Shown here piece after piece: positions 8,033 to 15,949 of a DNA stretch of 64,000 nt (position 1 is the stretch's first letter; the number at the start of each line of letters is the position of its first letter). Source of the DNA: Bacillota bacterium (GTDB taxonomy: Bacteria; Bacillota; Clostridia; Ch29). A program made the position numbers and the translations under genes. Below the pieces are notes generated by a model. It ran no database searches and was not told the DNA's origin. It was given only the letters and a program-made list of their open reading frames with translations. The DNA is taken from NCBI GenBank assembly GCA_013540605.1, contig JABVCK010000015.1, forward strand, positions 1-64,000, read 5' to 3'.

Positions 8033-9104
8033 CGTTCTTTACCCCCTCTCTTCTAACCAGTTTAATCCTATACTCTGTAAAGAATTCGCTGGCCAGCACA
8101 AAGAACAGGATCATTCCCTGGAGCATCGTTGCTATGGATGCGGACAGGCCTATGGTCTGAACGGAATATCCTCCCACCAGCAGCCCGGCAAAAAGAAAAG
8201 CAACAACTATTATCCCCCATGGATTTAACCGTGACAGCCATGCAATTATTATGGCAGAATAGCCGTACCCGGGCGATATTCCAGACTGCAGCCGGTGCGT
8301 TATTCCCGAAACTTCGGCCATACCGGCTAACCCGGCAAGTGCTCCGCTTAAAAACATTACCAAAAGAATATTCTTTATAACCTTCATGCCTGCATACTCG
8401 GCAGCCTCTCTGCTCTCACCTATGACTCTTATTTCGTACCCCCATTTTGTGTACTTAAGGACAATATATAGAACTGCAGCAATAAGAACCCCGAAAACAA
8501 GACCTATATGAACCCTGGAGTTCCCAAATGCCGGTAGAAATGCTGCCTCGCTGAACTCCGGTGTTATCGGAAAGTTAAACCCCTTCGGGTCTTTCCACGG
8601 ACCGAAAACCAGGTAATCAACCCATAAAATGGCTACATAATTCAGCATTAAGGTCGAAAGGGTTTCGTTAGTGCCGAAAAGCGCCCTTGGCACCGCGGGG
8701 ACCAGCGCCCACAATCCGCCGCCCAGCATACCCGCCATGAACATGGCAGGCAGCATGACATAGGCCGGAAGGCCGGGAAATCTCAAAGCAACCCAGCTGG
8801 CTGCAAAGCATCCCATATATAGCTGCCCTTCCGCCCCGATGTTCCACAGCTTCATCCTGAAAGCCACAGAAACGCCCAGGGCTGCCAGCATCAGCGGAAT
8901 GGTCTTCACAATAGTTTCGGTAATACCGTATTTGGAGCCGAATGCTCCCCCGAACATCTTCCTGTAAATTGCCATCGGAGAAAAACCCATTACACCCAGG
9001 AATGCTGCTCCAAGAACCAAGGCAAGCACAACGGCAAGAATTCTATATGCAAGTTGTCTTCTCTTTGGAACGCATACTTTTTCCAGCACGATTCTGGTCT
9101 TCAA
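8025..9104 (-). CDS. Nucleoside ABC transporter permease (first subunit)
   Basis: This 359-residue membrane protein has a short basic N-terminus followed by about ten hydrophobic segments. The conserved permease signature NIGAEGQLYMG (about 87-97) and the EAA-like VIGESREAAEYAGM loop identify the inner-membrane channel of a BMP-type nucleoside importer. The start is TTG, one base after the stop of the ATPase gene. Together with the downstream permease it forms a heterodimeric channel. Confidence 0.88.
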   Translation of the reverse strand: MKTRIVLEKVCVPKRRQLAYRILAVVLALVLGAAFLGVMGFSPMAIYRKMFGGAFGSKYGITETIVKTIPLMLAALGVSVAFRMKLWNIGAEGQLYMGCFAASWVALRFPGLPAYVMLPAMFMAGMLGGGLWALVPAVPRALFGTNETLSTLMLNYVAILWVDYLVFGPWKDPKGFNFPITPEFSEAAFLPAFGNSRVHIGLVFGVLIAAVLYIVLKYTKWGYEIRVIGESREAAEYAGMKVIKNILLVMFLSGALAGLAGMAEVSGITHRLQSGISPGYGYSAIIIAWLSRLNPWGIIVVAFLFAGLLVGGYSVQTIGLSASIATMLQGMILFFVLASEFFTEYRIKLVRREGVKNGE

Positions 9105-9105
9105 C

Positions 9106-10632
9106 CTAAGCTACCCCCGTTTTTTTGCTTCCCATCATCATGAGACCCACTTCGTTAATGTCCGTCTGCTCCGGCCTTAGGACACCCATCACCTGGCCTC
9201 CGTAAAATACGGCAATCCTGTCGGAAAGCTGGAACAGCGCATCCAGGTCTTCAGAAATGAACAATATTGCGCAGCCCCGCCTTTTCTGTTCGATTAAAAG
9301 ATCGTATATGCTTTCCATCGCTTTTATATCCAGCCCTCTAACAGGGTATGATGTTACCAGTACATCCGGTGTGTCCGATACTTCCCTTGCAAGCAATGTC
9401 TTCTGGAGATTTCCCCCGGACATGAACTTCACGGGTGAATACATGTCTGAAACCTGAATATCGAATTTCTCTATCATCTCCCTGGATGCTTCCCTTATTT
9501 TTGAAATCTTAAGGAAAGCCCCCCTGGAAAATGCAGCGCTTCTATACTTCTTCAGCACCAGGTTTTCCTGGATATTCATACCGGGAACCAGCCCCTTTCC
9601 CAGCCTGTCTTCGGGAACATAGCTTATCCCACGGTTAATTCTATCAAAAACGCTTAGCCCTGTAATGTTTTCTCCCCTGAGCAATATCCTGCCATCCTCA
9701 GCTTTTCTTAAGCCGGCAATCACCTCTGCCAGTTCCTTCTGGCCGTTCCCGGCAACGCCCGCTATGCCGAGAATCTCCCCTCTTCTTATTCCTATGCTTA
9801 TCCCCTTTAATGCCTTTATCCCCTTGTCGTTCAAAACAGTTACCCTGTCCAGGGTTAAGAGTTCTTCCCCCGGATGGTTATCAATTTTGCCGGTGCGCAG
9901 GAAGGTCTCCCTTCCCACCATCATCTCCGAAAGCTTTCTCTTGTCGACATCGGCCTTGTTGACCGTACCGACGACACTGCCTTTTCTGAGGACGGTTATC
10001 GTATCAGCCACTTCCATTACCTCGTCGAGTTTATGGGTTATGAGCAATACTGCGCAGCCCTTTTTCGCCATTTTCCTGAGCGTTTCGAAAAGCCCTTCGG
10101 CTTCCTGGGGAGTAAGAACGGCGGTAGGCTCGTCCAGAATCAGGATATCCGCTCCCTTGTACAGCACTTTGAGGATTTCAACCCTTTGCTGCTCCCCAAC
10201 TGAGATTTGCCATATATATGCTTTCGGGTCCACCTGCAAACCATATTCCTGGGATACCTTTTTTATCTCCTCAATCCCGGCCTTCATGTCCAATCTCAGG
10301 GCAGAATTCCCATTGCCCATAATAATGTTTTCCGCAACGGTAAAGGAATTTACCAGTTTGAAATGCTGGTGGATCATGCCAATGCCGCATTTCAGCGCTT
10401 CCCTCGGACTGGTTAGTTCGACTTTTTTCCCGTGTATGAAGATTTCCCCGCTGTCCGGCGTATAAAACCCGGATAGTATATTCATCAAAGTGCTCTTGCC
10501 TGCTCCGTTTTCGCCGAGAAGCACGTGGATTTCGCCTGCTTTGACCTTTATGGAAACATCATTATTAGCCACAACATCGGCAAAGGTTTTAGATATGTTT
10601 TTCATTTCCACGGCAACTTTCAAAACGAACAC
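9106..10632 (-). CDS. Nucleoside ABC transporter ATP-binding protein (two ABC domains)
   Basis: This 508-residue ATPase carries two ABC cassettes in tandem, as in ribose/nucleoside importers. Domain 1 has an intact Walker A (GENGAGKST), the signature region ISVGEQQRVEI and Walker B ILILDEPTAVL. Domain 2 has the usual degenerate P-loop (GVAGNGQKEL) and signature MSGGNLQK, but its Walker B region reads DVLVTSYPVRGLD, a further departure from consensus; domain 1 probably does most of the hydrolysis. Two starts are possible: GTG at 10632, and TTG at 10623, which is better spaced from GGGGTG. The gene is third in the xpt-BMP-ATPase-permease-permease operon. Confidence 0.9.
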   Translation of the reverse strand: MFVLKVAVEMKNISKTFADVVANNDVSIKVKAGEIHVLLGENGAGKSTLMNILSGFYTPDSGEIFIHGKKVELTSPREALKCGIGMIHQHFKLVNSFTVAENIIMGNGNSALRLDMKAGIEEIKKVSQEYGLQVDPKAYIWQISVGEQQRVEILKVLYKGADILILDEPTAVLTPQEAEGLFETLRKMAKKGCAVLLITHKLDEVMEVADTITVLRKGSVVGTVNKADVDKRKLSEMMVGRETFLRTGKIDNHPGEELLTLDRVTVLNDKGIKALKGISIGIRRGEILGIAGVAGNGQKELAEVIAGLRKAEDGRILLRGENITGLSVFDRINRGISYVPEDRLGKGLVPGMNIQENLVLKKYRSAAFSRGAFLKISKIREASREMIEKFDIQVSDMYSPVKFMSGGNLQKTLLAREVSDTPDVLVTSYPVRGLDIKAMESIYDLLIEQKRRGCAILFISEDLDALFQLSDRIAVFYGGQVMGVLRPEQTDINEVGLMMMGSKKTGVA

Positions 10633-10643
10633 CCCATTTATAA

Positions 10644-10668
10644 GGCTGCTAGCGCTTAACTAGCAGCC
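10644..10668 (-). other. Intercistronic hairpin between binding-protein and ATPase genes
   Basis: A perfect 9-bp stem (GGCTGCTAG / CTAGCAGCC, loop of 7) without a U-tract. Hairpins at this place, just after a substrate-binding-protein gene, commonly protect the upstream message and lower expression of downstream transporter genes. Confidence 0.5.
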
Positions 10669-10681
10669 CGGTTTAATGGTA

Positions 10682-10700
10682 GGGGACAAGGTGTGTCCCC
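10682..10700. repeat. Minimal copy of the cap repeat
   Basis: GGGGACA (10682-10688) is followed one base later by GGTGTGTCCCC (10690-10700). The caps of the composite repeat family are here brought face to face with no arms, directly after the stop region of the BMP lipoprotein gene. Confidence 0.6.
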
Positions 10701-10706
10701 TGACCT

Positions 10707-11813
10707 CTAGATTGTACCTTCCACACCCTCAACGAACCAGTCGAATTGCAGCATTTCAGCATCTGTCATTTCTTCGCCCTCTTTTACCTTAAGCTCGCCC
10801 TTCTGGTCCTTGATTGGTCCCCGGAATACCTTGAATGTACCGTTAATTATCTCCTGTTTCTTCTCCTCTATAGCCTTTTTTGCTTCCTCATCAACCAGCT
10901 CTGTAAGCGGTGCAAGGTCTACGATATTGTCCGCCATGCCGCCCCAGTACTGTTCACTTTTCCAGGTCCCTTCCATAACTGATTTTACAACTTCCACATA
11001 GTACGGCCCCCAGTTCCAGACCGGTGCGGTAAGATACGCCTGAGGAGCAAACTGCTTCATGTCGGTGTTATACCCTACGCTGAAGGCGCCTTTTTCCTGG
11101 GCAGCCTGCTGGGGTCCCGGAGTATCCTGGTGCTGGGCTATCACGTCTGCTCCCGCTTCAAGCAGGCTGATTGCGGCGTCCTTTTCCGCTGCGGGATCAT
11201 ACCAGGTGTTTGTCCAGACAACTTTAACCTTGGCATCCGGATTGACCGATCTTACACCCAGGGTAAATGCGTTGATACCCCTTATTACTTCGGGTATCGG
11301 AAAAGCGGCAACATAACCGATAGTGTTGCTCTTGGTCTTATAGCCTGCGGCTATACCGGAGAGATACCTCGGCTGGTATATCCTGCCGAAGTATGTACCT
11401 ACGTTATCCGCAGTCTTGTATCCTGAACAATGCATGAAAATGACGTCTGGGTATTTCTTGGCTACGTTGATGACAGGGTCCATATACCCAAAACTAGTTG
11501 CAAATATTATTTTATTACCCTCTTCCGCCAGCTGGGTCAACACCCTCTCGGCGTCCGCCCCTTCGGGAACGCTCTCAATATACGTTGTTTCCACATTCAG
11601 ATGTTCTTCAAGATACCTTCTTCCGGCATCATGGGCATAGGTCCAACCTGCGTCTCCCACCGGACCTACATAGATGAACCCCACTTTAATTTTTTCTTCT
11701 TTAGCCCCGTCCTGTCCATTGGCAGCCGGCTGTTCCTTGGGTGTACACCCGCTCACTGCGAGAGCCATTACCAGCACCAGTGCAATCAGAACAATAACCG
11801 TTCTTTTCTTCAT
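10707..11813 (-). CDS. BMP family (PnrA-like) nucleoside-binding lipoprotein
   Basis: This 368-residue lipoprotein has the signal MKKRTVIVLIALVLVMALAVSGC; the lipobox LAVSGC places the mature protein on the outer face of the membrane. The Bmp/PnrA fold follows (IKVGFIYVGPVGDAGWTYAHD, then YNTDMKQFAPQAYLTAPVW), which binds purine nucleosides for the ABC importer encoded downstream. I chose the second of two adjacent ATG codons, six bases after GGAGGG; a longer frame reaches into xpt and is not real. It lies 32 bp after xpt and is controlled with it by the purine riboswitch. Confidence 0.9.
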   Translation of the reverse strand: MKKRTVIVLIALVLVMALAVSGCTPKEQPAANGQDGAKEEKIKVGFIYVGPVGDAGWTYAHDAGRRYLEEHLNVETTYIESVPEGADAERVLTQLAEEGNKIIFATSFGYMDPVINVAKKYPDVIFMHCSGYKTADNVGTYFGRIYQPRYLSGIAAGYKTKSNTIGYVAAFPIPEVIRGINAFTLGVRSVNPDAKVKVVWTNTWYDPAAEKDAAISLLEAGADVIAQHQDTPGPQQAAQEKGAFSVGYNTDMKQFAPQAYLTAPVWNWGPYYVEVVKSVMEGTWKSEQYWGGMADNIVDLAPLTELVDEEAKKAIEEKKQEIINGTFKVFRGPIKDQKGELKVKEGEEMTDAEMLQFDWFVEGVEGTI

Positions 11814-11845
11814 CATTATCCCTCCGTATATCTGTAATATTTGTA

Positions 11846-12415
11846 TTAACAAAAACTTATCTTACCATCCTTCATGTCCTTAATTACTGCAAGGCTCTCC
11901 AGCCTGATTCCCCTCCGGCGCAGCTTTTCTCCGCCTTCCTGGAAGCCCTTCTCAATCACAATACCCACGCCTTCCAGGATAGAGCCGCTTTGGGCCAGAA
12001 TATCCAGAAGCCCCATTATCGAGTCTCCCCGAGCAAGGAAATCATCAATTATTATTATCCTGTCGCTTTCGGTTAAATATGAAGACGAAACGAAGATTTG
12101 ATATTCAGTGTCCTTGGTAAAGGATTTAACATTGGAATAGAAAACCCCACCGGTCATTGTACCCGGTTTTCCTTTCTTTGCAAAAACCACAGGCAACCCC
12201 ATCTCAAGTCCTGCCATCACTGCAACTGCTATACCGGACGCTTCGATCGTCAGAATCTTGGTAGGGTTCGTATCGGAAAACCTTTTGGCAAACTCCCTTC
12301 CCAGCTCCCTCAGAAGGGCCGGGTCAATCTGATGATTGAGAAATGCGTCAACCTTAAGTATCTCACCTGTAATAGCTATGCCTTCATCCAATATCTTCTG
12401 TTTAAGCAAATACAT
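11846..12415 (-). CDS. xpt: Xanthine phosphoribosyltransferase
   Basis: This 189-residue enzyme joins xanthine (and probably guanine or hypoxanthine) to PRPP for purine salvage. The PRPP-binding loop IIIIDDFLARGDS is at about 120-132; KILTIEASGIAVA and KKGKPGTMTGG are typical of Xpt. The ATG at 12415 sits seven bases after GGGGGAG. The frame extends further upstream only because the riboswitch terminator happens to be open, and a start there would lie inside the regulatory hairpin. It is the first gene of the operon with the nucleoside importer, coupling purine uptake to salvage. Confidence 0.93.
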   Translation of the reverse strand: MYLLKQKILDEGIAITGEILKVDAFLNHQIDPALLRELGREFAKRFSDTNPTKILTIEASGIAVAVMAGLEMGLPVVFAKKGKPGTMTGGVFYSNVKSFTKDTEYQIFVSSSYLTESDRIIIIDDFLARGDSIMGLLDILAQSGSILEGVGIVIEKGFQEGGEKLRRRGIRLESLAVIKDMKDGKISFC

Positions 12416-12485
12416 ATAAGCTCCCCCGTATAATTCGAATATAGATCGCAGGTGCCAGGTACTGCTCGTAGTTGGCAGATCAAAT

Positions 12486-12518
12486 AAAAAAAGATGGATT
12501 GAGTGAAATCTATCCATC
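12486..12518 (-). terminator. Riboswitch-controlled intrinsic terminator
   Basis: On the minus strand, the hairpin GATGGAT...ATCCATC (12518-12493) is followed by seven T's (12492-12486). Its loop contains TTTCACTC, which can instead pair with GAGTGAAA at the 3' end of the aptamer P1 region (12541-12534). The terminator and an antiterminator are thus mutually exclusive, the logic of an OFF purine switch. Confidence 0.85.
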
Positions 12519-12538
12519 AAATGAAATAGAGAGTTTCA

Positions 12539-12605
12539 CTCGTAGTCGGGCAATTTACGGTTACCCGGTAGAAACTTTTGAGCCTTATTCTCAAAAATAT
12601 ACGAG
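12539..12605 (-). ncRNA. Purine riboswitch aptamer, guanine class
   Basis: Reading the minus strand: P1 is CTCGTA/TACGAG, the P2 stem is TTTTGAG/CTCAAAA with loop AATAAGG, the junction is GTTTCTACC, and the P3 arm has loop CCGTAAA, followed by GACTACGAG. All core purine-riboswitch positions are present. The base that decides specificity (C in GACTA, position 12545) is C, as in guanine/hypoxanthine/xanthine sensors, not U as in adenine sensors. It lies upstream of xpt and its terminator. Confidence 0.93.
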
Positions 12606-12632
12606 CATTCGACATCTATTCTCGATGTTTAT

Positions 12633-12661
12633 ATTCTATCCTAATACTCAAACTTTCTCAA
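12633..12661 (-). promoter_or_regulatory. Sigma-A promoter of the xpt/nucleoside operon
   Basis: TTGAGA (12661-12656), a 17-bp spacer and TAGAAT (12638-12633) would start transcription near 12626, about 20 bases before the aptamer. Confidence 0.65.
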
Positions 12662-12779
12662 GTACTTTTTAAGAAAAATTCCGACGCATTGGTTAATATT
12701 TTTATAATAATACCTTGAAATGTTCGGGTTTTTGCACAAACGGTGCAGAATCCAATTCATTTGGTTTATGTTGTTGCAG

Positions 12780-14312
12780 CTACAGAATAATCTCCAAAAT
12801 CTTTTCTGCCGTTTCTACAAGCCTGCCCGAATTCACCAGCCCAACCGCTTTCTCCATATCCCTGTGCATGATACGGTCGTTTTCCAACGGCGGGACCACT
12901 TCCCTGATCATATCGTACAGGGCCTGTGTTCCCTCTCCCAGTTTTCTGTTTCCCCGGAGGTCAATCGCCTGTGCTGCAGCAAGTAACTCTATGGCAAGTA
13001 TAGCGGCCACATTATCCTTGATCTCCATCGCCTTCCTTGATGCTATAGTCCCCATGCTCACATGGTCTTCCTGGTTGGCCGAAGACGGTATGGAATCGAC
13101 ACTGGCCGGGTGCGCCAGCACCTTGTTCTCCGAAACAAGGGATGCAGCGGAATACTGTGTTATCATGAACCCGGAATTGAGTCCCCCGTGCTTTGTCAGG
13201 AAGGCCGGCAGCCCGTTGCTCAACTGCGGGTTAACCAACCTTTCCAGCCTCCTCTCTGAGATATTCCCCAATTCGGACAGGGCAATTCCCAAAAAGTCCA
13301 TAGCCAGGGCGACCGGCTCACCGTGAAAGTTACCCCCTGAAAGCACGTCGCCGCTGTCGGGGAATATTAACGGATTGTCTGTGGCTGCATTGATCTCCTT
13401 TTCCACAACGTCCCACACGTAACCCAGAGCGTCCCTGCAGGCCCCGTGCACCTGGGGTGTACACCTCAAAGCGTAGGCATCCTGTACCCTTAGCTCTCCC
13501 TGCCGTGTTACATACTCGCTGCCCCTCACCATTCGAACTATATTTGAAGCCGATTTTATCTGGCCCATATGTCCCCTGACCTCATGTATTCTACTGTCAA
13601 AGGCATCTATTATGCCTGTAAGCGCTTCGAGGCTCATGGCGGCAATCATATCTGCGGTTTTCACAAGACATCTTGCATCATGAAGGGTGATGGACCCTAC
13701 CCCTGTCATAGCCTGCGTACCGTTAATCAGCGCCAGCCCTTCCTTGGAAGAAAGGGTAACCGGTTTCAAGCCCGCTCTTCTCAACGCTTCATTGCCGTCC
13801 AGCACTTCATTTTCATACTCTGCCAAACCTTCCCCCAGCATCACAAGCACCATATGGGCCAGGGGGGCAAGGTCGCCGCTCGCCCCCAGGGACCCTTTCT
13901 GCGGTATGAGAGGATGTACTCCCCGGTTTAGCATATCGACAAGGAGTTCAACGGTCTCAAGCCTGACCCCGGAGTACCCTTTGCATAGCGCATTAGCCCT
14001 GAGAAGCATTATGGCCCTGACTACATCCCTGTCAAAGCAGCTGCCTATCCCACAGGAATGACTCATAATAAGGTTTTTCTGAAGCATTTCAGTTTCATCG
14101 GAAGAAATGACTATATCGCTAAACCTTCCAAAACCTGTTGTTATCCCGTATACAACCTCTTCCCGGCTTACATATCTATCTACCGTATCCCGGGAATTCC
14201 GTATACCGCTAACCGCTTCCGGATGTATCGCGACAAAGTATCCTTTTCTCGAAACATTTACTACATCATCAATAGTAAGGTGCTGACCGTCGATTAGAAT
14301 CTCCTTCATCAT
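12780..14312 (-). CDS. hutH: Histidine ammonia-lyase
   Basis: This 510-residue cytosolic enzyme deaminates L-histidine to urocanate, the first step of histidine breakdown. The Ala-Ser-Gly triad that self-cyclises to the MIO cofactor is at 144-146 in GSLGASGDLAPLAH. Also visible are the YGITTGFGRF N-terminal motif, QDAYALRC and the NQEDHVSMG segment near the C-terminus. Length is full. The start is one of two adjacent ATGs after GGGAGGGG. No other hut genes (hutU, hutI, ftcD) are in the window, so the rest of the pathway must lie elsewhere. Confidence 0.95.
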   Translation of the reverse strand: MMKEILIDGQHLTIDDVVNVSRKGYFVAIHPEAVSGIRNSRDTVDRYVSREEVVYGITTGFGRFSDIVISSDETEMLQKNLIMSHSCGIGSCFDRDVVRAIMLLRANALCKGYSGVRLETVELLVDMLNRGVHPLIPQKGSLGASGDLAPLAHMVLVMLGEGLAEYENEVLDGNEALRRAGLKPVTLSSKEGLALINGTQAMTGVGSITLHDARCLVKTADMIAAMSLEALTGIIDAFDSRIHEVRGHMGQIKSASNIVRMVRGSEYVTRQGELRVQDAYALRCTPQVHGACRDALGYVWDVVEKEINAATDNPLIFPDSGDVLSGGNFHGEPVALAMDFLGIALSELGNISERRLERLVNPQLSNGLPAFLTKHGGLNSGFMITQYSAASLVSENKVLAHPASVDSIPSSANQEDHVSMGTIASRKAMEIKDNVAAILAIELLAAAQAIDLRGNRKLGEGTQALYDMIREVVPPLENDRIMHRDMEKAVGLVNSGRLVETAEKILEIIL

Positions 14313-14327
14313 AAATCCCCTCCCTAA

Positions 14328-14362
14328 GTTGGTAGTTCGTAGCTGGTAGTTATAATGTCCCC
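14328..14362. repeat. Short heptad repeat with TGTCCCC cap
   Basis: Three 7-bp units (TTGGTAG TTCGTAG CTGGTAG) are followed by TGTCCCC at 14356-14362, a short derivative of the composite repeat family. The cap touches the stop codon of the HD-GYP remnant. Confidence 0.6.
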
Positions 14363-15062
14363 TAACCTAATATTTCAATTACCGTTATATCCACATCCTC
14401 GCAAAAGTCTACGAACTCCTCGCCGACCTTGACCACAACCTTTGTGGGTTGATTCGGATAAATATATATAACTTCGCCTATCCGTCCGTGGCTTAATCTG
14501 ACCGTTCTGCCCACAAAATACTGAGAGATTCCCTTTAGGAACACTCTTGTTACCTTCGGATCAAGGGATGCGAAGCCGCTTCTCTCAATGTGGTCAACCA
14601 CCTCAAACGCCGGTTCTTTTTTCATGTATACCCTGTCGGACGCCATTGCGTCAAACACATCCGCCACGGCGACAACCTTAGCATACGGGTGTATCCTTCT
14701 GCCCTCAACCCCAAAGGGGTAGCCCCGGCCGTCTTCCCTCTCATGGTGCATCAGTACTGCCGATAGGATATCCTTGCTGATTCCCGGCATATTCTTCAGG
14801 ACATTTGTATTTACGGTATCCCTTACTTCATCAAGCGTTATCTCCCTGCCGTTTCTTACACCGTCAAGCATGGTTCTGACCGGACCGTAATTATTTCTGT
14901 ATATCTCGTTGAATTTTTCTTCATTCTGTTTATCAAAATGTCAGTCAATATTGTGTCTCCAGCGAGAAACATTCTTCCTGATTCGCTGATTAGATCATTC
15001 TTAAGCCTCATTCCTGGGCGCAACTCTTCTGACCTTATATAACCCATAATTATCCCGCCCAT
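14362..15062 (-). pseudogene. Broken HD-GYP domain gene (frameshift plus internal deletion)
   Basis: An intact N-terminal piece (LRPGMRLKNDLISESGRMFLAGDTILTD) reads to the A-run at about 14913-14920, where the frame shifts; reading resumes in another frame as FNEIYRNNYGPVRTMLDGVRNG. The second piece keeps MPGISKDILSAVLMHHEREDGRGYP (the GYP signature) and the C-terminal GRTVRLSHGRIGEV region. The expected HD part with HDIGK between DEVRDTVN and NVLKNMPGIS is missing, a loss of some 60-90 residues. It could not act as a cyclic-di-GMP phosphodiesterase. It ends against a cap of the repeat family. Confidence 0.8.
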
Positions 15063-15124
15063 CCATATAGAATTATGGTTTTGCTACCATAATTATACGT
15101 TTTACGGCAAATATTATCAACTGT

Positions 15125-15318
15125 CGGCCAGATAACAGTGGCCAGTGGCTAGTGGTCAGTGACCAGATCGCAGATGGCAGTTGACAGTTGGCAGAGTATA
15201 AGTTATTAGTTATTAGTTATTAGTTGTCAGTAGTCAGTAATTAGAATCTAGGATCTAGAATCTAAGATCTGTGATCTGCGATCTAAGATCTGTGATCTGC
15301 AAACTGCGATCTGTTAAC
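15125..15318. repeat. Heptad repeat block (arms only)
   Basis: About 190 bp of degenerate 7-bp units with no cap. It passes from CAGTNNN-type units (CAGTGGC CAGTGGC TAGTGGT CAGTGAC) through TTAGTTA copies to CTGTGAT/CTGCGAT-type units. It belongs to the composite family seen throughout the window. No gene is present in 15063-15481. Confidence 0.8.
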
Positions 15319-15401
15319 GAGCATAGTGGAGCTTTTTGAAGCAATGTTCGATAAAACAGGCTAAACTGGCAGCCTGGGCACGCCAGCGCTAAATTTGAAC
15401 C

Positions 15402-15430
15402 TTGAAAAAAAAACTGATAAGGCTTATAAT
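15402..15430 (+). promoter_or_regulatory. Sigma-A promoter of the ACT-hom-thrB operon
   Basis: TTGAAA (15402-15407), a 17-bp spacer and TATAAT (15425-15430), about 55 bp before the first gene. Confidence 0.75.
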
Positions 15431-15484
15431 ATCCACCATATAGAAACATATGTCCTTATATCGTGGACATAAGGAGGTGATTGT

Positions 15485-15925
15485 GTGAAGGAGCCCATTT
15501 ACTACATAGTAAATGCATCGGTACTGCCGGAGGTATTCTCAAAGGTTATCGAAACAAAGGCCCTTTTGAGAACGGGCAGGGCAAAAACCATAAATGAAGC
15601 TGTCAGAACAGCCGGCATTAGCCGAAGTGCTTTTTACAAGTACAAAGACTATGTATTCCCCTTTTACGAAACCAATAAAATGAAGCTGGTCAGCATAGCA
15701 TTGATGCTTGAACATATTCCGGGGGTTTTATCCAAGGTCCTTGATGCAATCGCTGAGGTAGACGGCAGCATACTGACTATAAATCAAAACATTCCGATAA
15801 ATGAAGTGGCAATGGTAAGTATATCCTTCGAAACAGCAAATATGAAAAAGGACGTGGAAGAACTTATCCTTGAGATAGAAAGCATCCCCGGAGTAAAAAG
15901 CCTGAACATTATATCTAGAGAATAA
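15485..15925 (+). CDS. UPF0735-family ACT-domain protein
   Basis: This 146-residue protein has an N-terminal helix-turn-helix-like part (TGRAKTINEAVRTAGISRSAFYKYKDYVFPF, about 29-59) and a C-terminal ACT domain (about 70-146, LVSIALMLEHIPGVLSKVLDAI). ACT domains bind amino acids and regulate their metabolism. The GTG start follows an excellent AAGGAGGTGA site. It is the first gene of an operon with homoserine dehydrogenase and homoserine kinase, so a regulatory or sensing role in threonine/methionine synthesis is likely. The related PheB annotation (chorismate mutase) is not supported by visible catalytic residues. Confidence 0.85.
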   Translation: MKEPIYYIVNASVLPEVFSKVIETKALLRTGRAKTINEAVRTAGISRSAFYKYKDYVFPFYETNKMKLVSIALMLEHIPGVLSKVLDAIAEVDGSILTINQNIPINEVAMVSISFETANMKKDVEELILEIESIPGVKSLNIISRE

Positions 15926-15949
15926 TTCAGATGGAAGGAAGGTATCAAC

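Noticed and set aside
12416-12520. Upstream extension of Xpt by 35 residues
   Set aside because: This frame lies in the riboswitch terminator, and a far better start with GGGGGAG is at 12415.
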